Assembly (NCBI GenBank): GCA_964511945.1
Contig: CAZEHO010000015.1
Span: 1 to 59,957, forward strand
Source: CAZEHO01 sp964511945
Lineage (GTDB): Bacteria; Actinomycetota; Acidimicrobiia; Spongiisociales; UBA11373
DNA length: 59,957 bases
Direction: 5' to 3'
Part shown: positions 25,746-34,067 of the stretch, piece by piece
Layout of the letters: each line of letters begins with the position of its first letter
Numbering within the stretch: position 1 is the first letter of the stretch
Translations under genes and position numbers: made by a program
Notes under the pieces: model-generated
Databases searched by the model: none
The model's input: the letters and a program-made list of their open reading frames with translations, nothing else
Told to the model about the DNA's origin: nothing

Positions 25746-26168
25746 ATGGAACTGGTCCCCTTCGAACCCTTCTCCCTGTTGCGTGACATCGACCGCCTGT
25801 TTGAGGAACGCAGTACCCGTGCCGGCGCGTGGGCGCCGCGGATCGACGTGTTCGGTCGTGAGCAGGAGCTCGTCATCAGGGTCGAGGTTCCCGGCGTCAA
25901 CGCCGAGGACATCGACATCACCCTCGAGGACCACACGCTCACCATCAGCGGTAGCCGCAGCTTCGACCAGGAGTCATCCGAGACCGGTTACCACCGCCGT
26001 GAGATCTTCACCGGCACCTTCCGGCGCACGTTGGTGCTTCCCGAGGAGCTCGACCGCGACGAGATCTCGGCGTCGGCCAACGACGGGATCCTCGAGGTGA
26101 CCATCCCCCGCCGGCCGGAGGTACTTCCCCGCAAGGTCAAGGTCGCCGTCGGCGAACAGGAGAATTGA
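25746..26168 (+). CDS. Small heat-shock protein (Hsp20/alpha-crystallin)
   Basis: A 140-residue Hsp20 chaperone that holds unfolded proteins. It has a short N-terminal arm (PFSLLRDIDRLFEE), an alpha-crystallin domain from about residue 33 to 125 (APRIDVFGREQELVIRVEVPG, LEDHTLTISG, NDGILEVTIP) and a short tail. The ATG at 25746 has TAGGAG seven bases upstream. An upstream in-frame extension is not conserved and is rejected. It has its own AT-rich promoter and a strong terminator, so it is monocistronic. The next gene but one is an ATPase that also carries an Hsp20-like domain. Confidence 0.93.
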   Translation: MELVPFEPFSLLRDIDRLFEERSTRAGAWAPRIDVFGREQELVIRVEVPGVNAEDIDITLEDHTLTISGSRSFDQESSETGYHRREIFTGTFRRTLVLPEELDRDEISASANDGILEVTIPRRPEVLPRKVKVAVGEQEN

Positions 26169-26187
26169 CCCGACTCCCCCATCCAGC

Positions 26188-26219
26188 TGCGAAGCGGGCC
26201 CTCCGGGGCCCGCTTCGCA
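26188..26219 (+). terminator. Strong hairpin after hsp20
   Basis: A perfect 14-bp stem (26188-26201 with 26206-26219) with a four-base loop lies 20 bases after the hsp20 stop. It is followed by a T-containing but not T-rich stretch (TTGCTCGTTG). It could act on both strands, ending hsp20 and the convergent small gene after the ArsA-like ATPase. Confidence 0.75.
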
Positions 26220-26266
26220 TTGCTCGTTGCGCTCAACGACTTGCACCCACAGCCGATTGCGGGCTG

Positions 26267-26515
26267 CTAATCCAGATCGACGCGCTGGCGCCCGCCCGTG
26301 GTTTCGTCGTCATCCTTGTCGTCGCGGGCCGATTGCAGTTCCTCGATGAATGCTCCAAGGCCGGCAACGACTTCGATGGCCGCCTTCACCAGATGGGCCC
26401 CGGCGCGGCGCAACCCGCGTCGGGCGGCGTCGCTGAGGCCCGGCCGTTGTTCATCAGCCACCTCAGATGCTCCCGTCCCATCGGGCGTCGGAGAGCACCG
26501 ATGTTTGCCGTTCAA
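26267..26515 (-). CDS. Small acidic-tailed protein coupled to ArsA-like ATPase
   Basis: An 82-residue protein of unknown function. It starts at a TTG at 26515 that overlaps the ATPase stop (TTGA), a typical coupling arrangement. The middle forms one amphipathic helix (RRGLRRAGAHLVKAAIEVVAGLGAFIEEL) and the C-terminus is highly charged (DDKDDDE). The helix could be a protein-protein contact for the ATPase next door, which is inference. Confidence 0.55.
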   Translation of the reverse strand: MNGKHRCSPTPDGTGASEVADEQRPGLSDAARRGLRRAGAHLVKAAIEVVAGLGAFIEELQSARDDKDDDETTGGRQRVDLD

Positions 26516-27684
26516 CCATCATCTTCTGCGAACCGTACCCGGAGCTCGCCTTCGCTGAGACTGGCGCCCCGCACGGTGCGTCGCCGCAAAGAATCGGGCA
26601 AGATCAACGACCTGCGGTACGGCCCCACCGTCACGTAAAGCTCGTCCTGGTTGCGCATCACATCGATCTCGCCCTTGTCGGCGAATGGGACCGACAGCAC
26701 CAGCTCGACCAGGTCACCGTTGGTCTCGATCCGGAATGGCTCGGCTTCGGCGAGGCGCTCGGTCGGGTCCCGATCGCCGTACAGCTCCTCACCGACGATC
26801 CTGAGCTTGTCCACCCCCACCATCTCCTCGTCGAACAGCCGCAGCCGCAGAATCTCCAGATCGACAAATCCCTCCTCGACGGTTTTGAGGTGTTCCGATT
26901 GGAGCTCACGCCACCGCTTGAAGTAGGGATCGGTGACGGCCTCGGGGAGCAGCCGGTTGACGACAACGCCGTCCACGGCGTAGCCGAAGAGCCCCAGGTA
27001 GGTGTACGTCCGCCGGGCCTCGGTGACCACCATCTTTTCGGGATTGACCACCAGCCGGGCCGAGGTGATGTGGGGATTGCCCAGGATGCGGCGCACACCC
27101 TCGATCCGGGCATAGAACCCCTCCCCCGCTTCGAACACCTCGTCATCGGGAAGCGGCATCGACACCACCCGGGAGAGCACCGGCCGCACCACCTTGGCGA
27201 ACCGCCGCTCCATGGGGAACAGCTTCTCCATGTACCAGGCGAGTGCATCCGGGAGGCTGAGGAGCCGCAGCGTCTCGGCGGTCGGCGCACAATCGACGAC
27301 CAGCAGGTCGTAGCGGCCGGAGCGCACATGATCCTGAACCTCGGCGAGCGCGAACAACTCGTCCATGCCGGGGAACACGAGCAGTTCCTCGGCTTCGATG
27401 CCGTCGAGCCCGCCCCAGTCAAAGAGGTCGGTGAGGTAGTCGCGAACCGTTCCCCAGTAGTGCTCCAGCCGGCGCTGGGCATCGATCTGCTGCCCCCACA
27501 GCCGCGGAGCAATGACCTCAGGCTCATCGCCCAGCTGAAGATCACACGCGTCGGCGAGGCTGTGGGCGGGATCCGTGGAGATCACCAGGGTCCGGTGGCC
27601 CAGGTCGGCCGCCCGCAGTGCGGTGGCTGCGGCCACCGTCGTCTTGCCGACTCCGCCCTTGCCGGTGATCAGCAGGACGCGCAT
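26512..27684 (-). CDS. ArsA/GET3-like ATPase with C-terminal Hsp20-like domain
   Basis: A 390-residue ATPase of the ArsA/TRC40 family. The deviant P-loop is GKGGVGKT (residues 8-15), with STDPAHSLADA (switch I) and VVDCAPTAETLRLLSLPD (switch II). Residues ~300-390 form a beta-sandwich (FADKGEIDVMRNQDELYVTVGPYRRSLILP) matching the ArsA-associated Hsp20-like domain. The cysteines used for arsenite by ArsA are not apparent and no arsB/arsC is near, so a chaperone or membrane-protein-targeting role is likelier. ATG at 27684, two bases after the SRPBCC stop. Confidence 0.88.
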   Translation of the reverse strand: MRVLLITGKGGVGKTTVAAATALRAADLGHRTLVISTDPAHSLADACDLQLGDEPEVIAPRLWGQQIDAQRRLEHYWGTVRDYLTDLFDWGGLDGIEAEELLVFPGMDELFALAEVQDHVRSGRYDLLVVDCAPTAETLRLLSLPDALAWYMEKLFPMERRFAKVVRPVLSRVVSMPLPDDEVFEAGEGFYARIEGVRRILGNPHITSARLVVNPEKMVVTEARRTYTYLGLFGYAVDGVVVNRLLPEAVTDPYFKRWRELQSEHLKTVEEGFVDLEILRLRLFDEEMVGVDKLRIVGEELYGDRDPTERLAEAEPFRIETNGDLVELVLSVPFADKGEIDVMRNQDELYVTVGPYRRSLILPDSLRRRTVRGASLSEGELRVRFAEDDG

Positions 27685-27685
27685 G

Positions 27686-28138
27686 TCACGCCGTCCCGGC
27701 GGCCTCCGCCTTCTCGGCGTGGCGCTTCAGCTCGCGCAGGGCCGAACCGACGATCTGCTTCTCGGCTTGACGGCGAAGGAACCCGGGGACCACGAACGCC
27801 GGATCCACCCGGAGGGCGTACACGATCTCGGTGCCGCCGCCTTCGAGTTCCGTGAAGGTATACGAACCTTCCATGTCCTTGATGTCGGGGCCGGGAATCG
27901 CCCGCCAGGAGATCTTCACCGGCGGCTCGTACGTGTATTCGAGCTCGTATCCGATCCGCTTGATGAACCCTTCGATCTCGAAACGGGCGCGGGCCGCCCG
28001 TCCGTCGGCGTCCTCCTCGAGGATCTCCACCTCATTGACGCCGGTCGCCCATTCCGGATATCCGGCCAAATCGGCCGCCACGGCGAACACGACCTCAGGT
28101 GCCGCCGTCGTTTCGGTGCTGCGGATCGTTCCTTCCAC
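27686..28138 (-). CDS. SRPBCC/polyketide-cyclase-like lipid-binding protein
   Basis: A 150-residue START/Bet v1-like protein. It has the usual plan: first strand with AAPEVVFAVAADLAGYPEWATGVNEVEI, central strands, and a long C-terminal helix (residues ~125-150) closing the cavity. Members bind hydrophobic ligands, and the ligand is unknown. It starts at a GTG at 28138 behind GGAGG. It ends one base before the ATPase ATG, so the two share an operon. Confidence 0.85.
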   Translation of the reverse strand: MEGTIRSTETTAAPEVVFAVAADLAGYPEWATGVNEVEILEEDADGRAARARFEIEGFIKRIGYELEYTYEPPVKISWRAIPGPDIKDMEGSYTFTELEGGGTEIVYALRVDPAFVVPGFLRRQAEKQIVGSALRELKRHAEKAEAAGTA

Positions 28139-28224
28139 CTGTGCCTCCAGAGTCCTGCGGCAAGGCTAGACCTGCGCCGACACAACCGCGAGTTCTGACC
28201 TTGATCTGCGGCGCACGAAACCGC

Positions 28225-28962
28225 TCAGGGGGAGAATCCGCCGATCCTCCGGTAATCGAGCGGGTACTCGATCATCTCGGCCGGGTCCGGGTGCGCCGCC
28301 CGGAACCGATCGAGACCGGCCTCCAGCTCTCCCGGCGGAAGCATCTGCAGAGTGCTGACGAACCGTCCGGCAGCGGCTTCGAGCCATGAACCGGCGCTCC
28401 GCCGCACGATCTCGACCTCATCGGTGATCGCGACGGAACCGAAGTTCAGCGACTCGAGGTGGGCGGCGAGCTCCGCCGGTGCCGGGAACCGGGAGCGATC
28501 GATGGCTGCAATGCTCGGAAACCATCGGGCCAAGAAACTGGACCCGAAGTGTGCCTGTGAAAACGTCCAGACCGCCAGCGAACCCCCCGGTACCAGGACC
28601 CGAGCGGCTTCATGCAGCGCCCGGCACCAGTCTCCGTAGTGGATCGAGGCGTGGAAGTACGCCAGGTCGACGCACCGATCGCGGATGGGGAGCCGCGCCG
28701 AATCGCCCACAACCGCATCGACCCCGTCGAGCGAAGCAGCGATGCCGGCCGCCACGGCGGACCGATCGACAACGATCGCAGCGGCCCCGGATGCCGCGAA
28801 CCGGCCGGCGTGCTCGCCCCGGCCACCACCGATGTCGAGCGCAACCCCGCCGGCCCCGAGCTCTGCTGCAGCCGCCTCCTGATCGGCACGTGCCAGCGCC
28901 GCAGCACTCGGTGGCCGGTGGCGGTAGCCGCGCGCCAGCGTGTCGAGGTCGATCTCAGACAT
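28225..28962 (-). CDS. Class I SAM-dependent methyltransferase
   Basis: A 245-residue Rossmann-fold methyltransferase. Motif I for S-adenosylmethionine is ALDIGGGRGEHAGRFA (about residues 40-55), with the acidic end of strand 2 in IVVDRSA and motif post-I in VVGDSARLPIRDRCVDLAYFHASIH. The acceptor substrate is unknown. The ATG overlaps the end of the phosphoesterase gene by eight bases. Confidence 0.85.
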   Translation of the reverse strand: MSEIDLDTLARGYRHRPPSAAALARADQEAAAAELGAGGVALDIGGGRGEHAGRFAASGAAAIVVDRSAVAAGIAASLDGVDAVVGDSARLPIRDRCVDLAYFHASIHYGDWCRALHEAARVLVPGGSLAVWTFSQAHFGSSFLARWFPSIAAIDRSRFPAPAELAAHLESLNFGSVAITDEVEIVRRSAGSWLEAAAGRFVSTLQMLPPGELEAGLDRFRAAHPDPAEMIEYPLDYRRIGGFSP

Positions 28963-29713
28963 GACGCACAGCCTGTCCGGTGGCCCGGAAGTACCCGACG
29001 TTGCGGCACAGCGTCCGCCCCACCCGCCACGACACCGCCTGGGGCTGATGGACGTCGCCGAAGTAGTGGTGGGTGGGCTGGTACTCCCGCACGTACTCGA
29101 GGACCGCCGCAGACTCCTTGACGCGCCCCCCGATCACGTCGGTGGAGAGCGGCCGCAGGGCGGGCGGCACATGGGTGCAGAGCACGTCGACAGGTCCCAG
29201 TGAATCGAGCTTGGCCGCCATCTCCTCCTCACCGATCTCGCCGGAGGTGCGCAGCGGGGTGCGGGCGCCACCCCCGGCAAACCCCACCCGCCACCCGTTG
29301 ATCGCAACGACTTCGCCGTCGACGAACCTGGCGGTCGGCGGCAGGCTCGATTGCAGCAGATCCGGACGGTCGACGTTGCCGAACGTCACATACGCCTCCG
29401 ATGCGGCAGACAGGGCAGCTGCCGCCTCCCGGTAGGCGGCAGCTGCCAAGTCATCGATCTGCCGCCGGATCTCCTGCTCCCGCCCGGAGGCGAACTCCCG
29501 CCAGCGGTCCGAGGCGGCCCGGAAATCGCCCGCCGCCCGCAAAGCCACGGTGTCCGCTACGAGCTGCCTTCCCGCGATGTCGGCGAGCATGCCGTCGAGG
29601 GTGCGGTAGTCGATGTAGTTGAGGAAGTCGCCGAGCACCAGCAGTGGCTCGCCACGCGCCGCCACACGGCGCAGCGTATCGAAGGCGCCGTGGATGTCGG
29701 AGACGATCAGCAT
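28955..29713 (-). CDS. Calcineurin-like metallophosphoesterase
   Basis: A 252-residue metallophosphoesterase. Metal ligands follow the family pattern: SDIHGA at residues 5-10, GDFLNY near 28, a GNVDRP block (GNxD/E variant), CTHVPP near 180 and the late His block YFGDVHQP. A long helical insertion (about residues 45-105) lies between the second and third motifs, unusual for the small members. The substrate is unknown. It overlaps QueG by seven bases and the methyltransferase by eight. Confidence 0.85.
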   Translation of the reverse strand: MLIVSDIHGAFDTLRRVAARGEPLLVLGDFLNYIDYRTLDGMLADIAGRQLVADTVALRAAGDFRAASDRWREFASGREQEIRRQIDDLAAAAYREAAAALSAASEAYVTFGNVDRPDLLQSSLPPTARFVDGEVVAINGWRVGFAGGGARTPLRTSGEIGEEEMAAKLDSLGPVDVLCTHVPPALRPLSTDVIGGRVKESAAVLEYVREYQPTHHYFGDVHQPQAVSWRVGRTLCRNVGYFRATGQAVRHV

Positions 29714-30813
29714 CGGTCCGAACTCTGTGTCGCCGCCAGGGCCAGCTCGATCTCCTCTGCCACGGAGGCGTCGCGTTCGCGATCTCCTGCAGTCCGCAGC
29801 GCAGCCACAGCCGTGGGTCCACCGAGGGCACCGAGCGCCCAGGTGGCATGGGCCCGCAGCAGCGGATCGGGTTGCCCGGCGAACCCGGCCGCCACCGCGA
29901 CCGCGAGTGACCCTCCCGTGTTCCCCAGGGCCACGAGAGCGTTGCGCCGTAGGAACCGGGCCTGGCGGCGCGGGACGTAGAAGTGAACGTGGCGCTCGAG
30001 CAGGGTTCGATCATCGCTGCCGAGCAACTCGATGAGATCGACCCGGCCGGCCCGGTCGGTGGTTTGCTCGAGCAGCCGGGAGCCGGGCGGACATGCCTCG
30101 AGACAGTCATCGCATCCATACACCCGATCACCAACGGCACCACGGAACTCCCGCGGGATGACGCCCGGAGCCTGCAGGATCGCCGCCAGGCACTTGCGGG
30201 CATCCAGGACTCCGAGCGAATCCAGCGCCCCGGTCGGGCATGCCGGGATACAGGCGTCGCACGTCCCGCAATCGCGCCGCATCGGTTCGGTCTCCGGCAG
30301 CGAGGCGTCGGTAACGACGGTGCCGAGGAGTGTCCAGGGGCCGGTGGCGGGTGCCAGCGCCATGGTGCTCTTCCCCCACCAGGCAATCCCGGCTCGCACC
30401 GCTGCAGCCCGATCGACCAGACGGTTGTCGTCCGTCAGTGCCTCAGCCCGGTGCCCGGCCGCCCTCAGCACCTCTGCGATGGCCCCAAGACCACGCCGGA
30501 GATCCCGGTAGTGATCGTCGGTGGCGAATCGGGCAATCCGGCCGGTCCCCGGCGCCGCCGATCCCGGGTCTCCGGCGTCGGGAAGGTAGGGCCGGGCCAC
30601 GACCACCAGGGACTCTGCCCATGGGAAGGTTCGCCGGATGTCGGTGGCCACCGCCGGATCACCGAAGGTGAATCGCAGTCCGGCCGACTTCCCATCGGCG
30701 ATCCGCTCACGCAGGGCCACCTCGACCTCTGCAAAGGGGTCCGGCGAACACACGCCGACGGCCGACACTCCGGCGTCGGCGGCGGTGGTCTCGATGCAAT
30801 CGATCAGCGTCAC
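29707..30813 (-). CDS. queG: Epoxyqueuosine reductase
   Basis: A 368-residue QueG, the cobalamin- and 4Fe-4S-dependent enzyme that makes queuosine in tRNA from epoxyqueuosine. The two ferredoxin-like clusters are Cys182-Cys185-Cys188-Cys192 and Cys208-Cys234-Cys237-Cys241. The proton-donor aspartate lies at Asp134 in NRLVDRAA. A C-terminal HEAT-like helical region (RRNALVALGN, LLRAHATWALGALGG) follows. It starts at a GTG at 30813. No other queuosine gene is in the window. Confidence 0.92.
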   Translation of the reverse strand: MTLIDCIETTAADAGVSAVGVCSPDPFAEVEVALRERIADGKSAGLRFTFGDPAVATDIRRTFPWAESLVVVARPYLPDAGDPGSAAPGTGRIARFATDDHYRDLRRGLGAIAEVLRAAGHRAEALTDDNRLVDRAAAVRAGIAWWGKSTMALAPATGPWTLLGTVVTDASLPETEPMRRDCGTCDACIPACPTGALDSLGVLDARKCLAAILQAPGVIPREFRGAVGDRVYGCDDCLEACPPGSRLLEQTTDRAGRVDLIELLGSDDRTLLERHVHFYVPRRQARFLRRNALVALGNTGGSLAVAVAAGFAGQPDPLLRAHATWALGALGGPTAVAALRTAGDRERDASVAEEIELALAATQSSDRC

Positions 30814-30841
30814 CGAGGGCAGGGTACGCCGGCCGCCGGGA

Positions 30842-31033
30842 TCAGCCGGAGGCGGCCCGAGGAATCAGCCGCAACTCCGGAACAAGGCCGTGGCTTGCCA
30901 ACACCTCGAGTGCGTCGGCCTGGTTCTCGTCCAGCTCGATGGGCCCGGCCATGTGGTGGAGCAGACTGCCGACCACACACTCCCGACACGCCGTGGTGTC
31001 CTGCATCTCGCACTGGTCACAATCGATGATCAT
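30842..31033 (-). CDS. Conserved Cys-rich actinobacterial miniprotein
   Basis: A 63-residue protein beginning MIIDCDQCEMQDTTACRECVV. Four cysteines (5, 8, 16, 19) in a CxxC-x7-CxxC layout suggest a metal site. It matches a small conserved protein family I associate with actinobacteria, of unknown function. The ATG at 31033 has CGGAGGA upstream. It sits 28 bases before queG on the same strand and probably shares its transcript. Confidence 0.8.
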   Translation of the reverse strand: MIIDCDQCEMQDTTACRECVVGSLLHHMAGPIELDENQADALEVLASHGLVPELRLIPRAASG

Positions 31034-31109
31034 GTCACCGTCCTCCGGTTCGGCCTCCGGCCCGACCGGGCCTCTGTCAGGATCAACGTAGGAAAGGGGT
31101 GTGACACAA

Positions 31110-31165
31110 ATCGTCGGCGGACACAGCCCGCCGACGATCTACCGGGAAATGGTTCCCGGTAGATC
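31110..31165 (-). terminator. Two tandem hairpins after the NYN-domain gene
   Basis: Hairpin A (31136-31148 with 31153-31165) is a perfect 13-bp stem with loop ATGG, one base past the NYN-gene stop. Hairpin B (31110-31120 with 31128-31138) is a perfect 11-bp stem. They share bases 31136-31138, so full formation of one trims the other. No T-run follows. Termination or mRNA 3'-end protection is likely. Confidence 0.65.
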
Positions 31166-31166
31166 G

Positions 31167-32396
31167 CTACCGAGCAGCCTTCCCCCATGCCACCAGCGCG
31201 TCAGACCACAACGCGGTGGCACCAGTCCGTTCCGCCCGCTCCCGCACCGCCCGATCGTTGGAGATGACCACCCGTGTACCCTCGAGTTCCCCGGCCAATT
31301 CGACGAGGACGTCGTCGGCGGTGCGCCCGGAGGTGAACAGGATCTCAACGCCGCCGCGGCGCGGCAGCCGGTCGCCTTCTCCTCGGTCCGAGTCGTAGAC
31401 GACCACGACCGCCAGCCGGCCGGCGGCCAGTGTCACCAGGCGCCCCGCCTCCAGTTCGAGGCGCTGGCGAGCCGCGGCCGGATTCCCCATCCCGGTCATC
31501 AGGAAACCGGCGTTGTAGCCGTCGATGAGCACGGTGGCCGGCGGTGCATCGCTCAGAAGCCACTCGATGGCCTCAGGACGATCCGGACGCGTGCCGTTCG
31601 GGAGGCACATCGGAGAGCTGCCGGCGGCGGCGCCGTCGGAAGACGCGGCGGCCGGACGGGCCAGGCGAGCGACGTCGTCGAGACGGGCTGCGAGATCCTC
31701 CGCATCGACAGCCGACCAACCCCCGGCGCTCAACAGTTCGGTGGCCGCGGCCTCAGCCGCCGCCCGGGCGCGGCGCTCGTCACGGAGTTGCTCTTGCAGA
31801 TCGCGAATCGTCGCCGCCGCAGCCGTTGCCTCATCGCGACTGCGATCCGCTGCCGCACGGAGATCGCTCATGGAATCCTGGACCCCGGCGTCCTGGCGGG
31901 CGGATCCGGCCTGTGCGATGCGCCGGAGCTTCCGCTCCTCGTCGATTGCGCGTTCGAGATCACGGATTCGGCGCTCGGCTGCGTCCCGTTCTCGCGCCAT
32001 CTTCGTCTTGGCAGCTTTCAACTCTTCCCGGCCGGCCTCGGCCGCCGCCTCGGCAGCGGAAGTGCCCGCAGCGGCCTCCTCCACCGCCCGGGTCGCCGCC
32101 AGGGACGCGATCGAACCCACCCACCCGGGCTTGCGTTGCAGGAACGTCACCGCCGCAGCATCCTCTGCCTCTCCACCCCGGTCCCCCTCCGGCCAGGCCT
32201 CGAGAGCCTTCTCCCGGAGCCACGAGTAGCGGTCGAGCCCTTTGACGAGCGAAGCCGCCAGCGGCGGTGGGAGCGCACCGCCGTGGCGGGCGACCTTGCG
32301 GAGATCAGCCGGCACCTGATCGGCTTCCAGATCGCGCAGAGCCCTCCGCGCAGCTTCGAGAGCCGGACCGATCAACTGGTGGAGCGGCGTTCCCAC
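31167..32396 (-). CDS. NYN-domain (PIN-like) putative RNase with coiled coil
   Basis: A 409-residue protein. The C-terminal ~135 residues are a NYN domain of the YacP type: VLIDGYNAGFLM, then VVVVYDSDRGEGDRLPRRGGVEILFTS, TADDVLVELA and VVISNDRAVRERA. These carry the conserved metal-binding acidic residues of PIN-like nucleases. Upstream lies a long Ala/Arg/Glu-rich coiled coil (about residues 110-235). The start is placed at the GTG at 32396, because the upstream ATG at 32489 would overlap the divergent peptidase ATG and lacks a ribosome site. The role is probably RNA processing or decay. Confidence 0.82.
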   Translation of the reverse strand: MGTPLHQLIGPALEAARRALRDLEADQVPADLRKVARHGGALPPPLAASLVKGLDRYSWLREKALEAWPEGDRGGEAEDAAAVTFLQRKPGWVGSIASLAATRAVEEAAAGTSAAEAAAEAGREELKAAKTKMARERDAAERRIRDLERAIDEERKLRRIAQAGSARQDAGVQDSMSDLRAAADRSRDEATAAAATIRDLQEQLRDERRARAAAEAAATELLSAGGWSAVDAEDLAARLDDVARLARPAAASSDGAAAGSSPMCLPNGTRPDRPEAIEWLLSDAPPATVLIDGYNAGFLMTGMGNPAAARQRLELEAGRLVTLAAGRLAVVVVYDSDRGEGDRLPRRGGVEILFTSGRTADDVLVELAGELEGTRVVISNDRAVRERAERTGATALWSDALVAWGKAAR

Positions 32397-32487
32397 ATCG
32401 TGATTATCGACCGAAAACCCCGCGAAGCCCGGGAACCTCGGCCGCAAGGATCGCCGTTGCCACTCCGGAGCCTTACTCTCGCCACAC

Positions 32488-34026
32488 ATGCGTCGTCTCA
32501 CCGTCACCCTGATCGCCATCGCAGTGCTCGTTGCGGCGTGCGAAAACGGCGACGACGGGCTGATCCGGCCCGATGAGACGAGTTTGCCTCCGACGACGAT
32601 CGCAGCGCCGCTGACTATCCAGGATTCCCCGGCAACGACATCGGGGACCACTGCGCCGGCAACCACCGCACCAGCAGCCACCGCAGCCACCACCCAGGCA
32701 GCCGGCTCCGGTACGCCAGGAGCAGGAGACCCCTACTTCCCGCTGCTCGGCAACGGCGGCTACGACGTGCTCGACTACGGGATCACCGCCCGGATCGATC
32801 CGACCGGCAACACGATCAAGGCCGTTGTCGATATCACCGCCATGGCTCTGGTGCCGCTCACCTCCTTCAATCTCGACTTCGAGGGACTCACGATCACGTC
32901 GGTCGAACTGGACGGCACGCCGATCCGCTACGACCGCGAGGGCACCGAGTTGGTGCTGCATCCACCCGACCCGATTCCGGTCGGCTCGGCCTTCACCGCC
33001 ACGGTTCGCTACAACGGAACTCCGGTCACCGATCGTCTCCCGTTCGGTGACGACTGGGGTTGGGTGCACCGCGACGACCTCGTCTACGTCGTAGCCGAGC
33101 CGGCTTCGGCCCACACCTGGTTCCCCGGCAACGACCATCCGGGCGACAAAGCCACCTTCACCTTCGACATCACGGTTCCCGATCCGTTCGTCGCCGCGGC
33201 AAACGGCGTGCTCACCGACGTCGGAAAGACGGACGACGGTCACACGGCCTTTCGCTGGGTGATGGACGACCCGATGGCGACCTATCTCGCCACGGTGGTG
33301 GTCGGGAACTTCGAGCGCGTCGAGCGGCCCGGTCCCAGCGGCATCGTCATTCGGGACTACCTGCCACCCACGATCGCGGAACGAACCCCGACCCCCTTTG
33401 CCGGGGTCGGAGCCATGATCGAGTTCTTCTCGGAGGTGTTCGGACCGTACCCCTTCGATGCCTACGGCCATGTGGTGGTGCCGGGTGTCGGGGGCGCACT
33501 CGAGAATCAGACCCTGAGCATCTTCGGCAGAGGCACCATCGGAAGCATCCTCGAGATCATCGTCGTCCACGAACTCGCCCACCAGTGGTTCGGGAACAGC
33601 TTGACCCCGGCCACCTGGCAAGACATCTGGCTCAACGAGGGATTCGCTACCTACTCCGAGTGGCTGTGGATCGAGCACACCGAGGGCCGGCAACGGGCCG
33701 AAGAGGAGATCGGGGGCAGCTACGCCTATCTCTCGTTCGCTCCTCACTCACTCACCGGTGATCCCGGCCCGGACGACCTCTTCGGGCAATCGGTCTACGT
33801 TCGGGGTGGCCTCACGCTCCACGCGCTGCGCCTCGAGATCGGCGACCATGCCTTCTTCGGCGCGCTGCGGGCCTATGCCGACCGCTACCGCCACGACACC
33901 GTCACCACCGCCGATTTCATCGCGGTCGCCGAGGAGTTCGCCGGGCAGAATCTCGGTGCCTTCTTCGATGCCTGGCTCTTCGCCGAGGAACTCCCTCCCC
34001 TGGGGGAACCGGCGACAAGCGCCTGA
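32488..34026 (+). CDS. M1-family zinc metallopeptidase lipoprotein
   Basis: A 512-residue secreted aminopeptidase-like protein. The signal peptide ends in the lipobox LVAAC with Cys18, followed by a Thr/Ala-rich linker to about residue 70. The zinc site is His361-Glu362-x2-His365 (HELAHQWFG) with Glu384 in NEGFATY, 18 residues on, exactly M1 spacing. The exopeptidase motif is GALENQT in place of GAMEN. It ends after the catalytic domain and lacks the long helical C-terminal domain of aminopeptidase N, as in other short bacterial M1 lipoproteins. Divergent from the NYN gene. Confidence 0.92.
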   Translation: MRRLTVTLIAIAVLVAACENGDDGLIRPDETSLPPTTIAAPLTIQDSPATTSGTTAPATTAPAATAATTQAAGSGTPGAGDPYFPLLGNGGYDVLDYGITARIDPTGNTIKAVVDITAMALVPLTSFNLDFEGLTITSVELDGTPIRYDREGTELVLHPPDPIPVGSAFTATVRYNGTPVTDRLPFGDDWGWVHRDDLVYVVAEPASAHTWFPGNDHPGDKATFTFDITVPDPFVAAANGVLTDVGKTDDGHTAFRWVMDDPMATYLATVVVGNFERVERPGPSGIVIRDYLPPTIAERTPTPFAGVGAMIEFFSEVFGPYPFDAYGHVVVPGVGGALENQTLSIFGRGTIGSILEIIVVHELAHQWFGNSLTPATWQDIWLNEGFATYSEWLWIEHTEGRQRAEEEIGGSYAYLSFAPHSLTGDPGPDDLFGQSVYVRGGLTLHALRLEIGDHAFFGALRAYADRYRHDTVTTADFIAVAEEFAGQNLGAFFDAWLFAEELPPLGEPATSA

Positions 34027-34067
34027 GCGGGCTGCGGTACGCTGCGGCGCGACCTGGAGGTCACAAC

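Noticed and set aside
26512..27684. Arsenite-pump ATPase (arsA) of an arsenic operon
   Set aside because: No arsB, arsC, arsR or arsD nearby, and the protein has the Hsp20-like C-terminal domain of a different ArsA subgroup.
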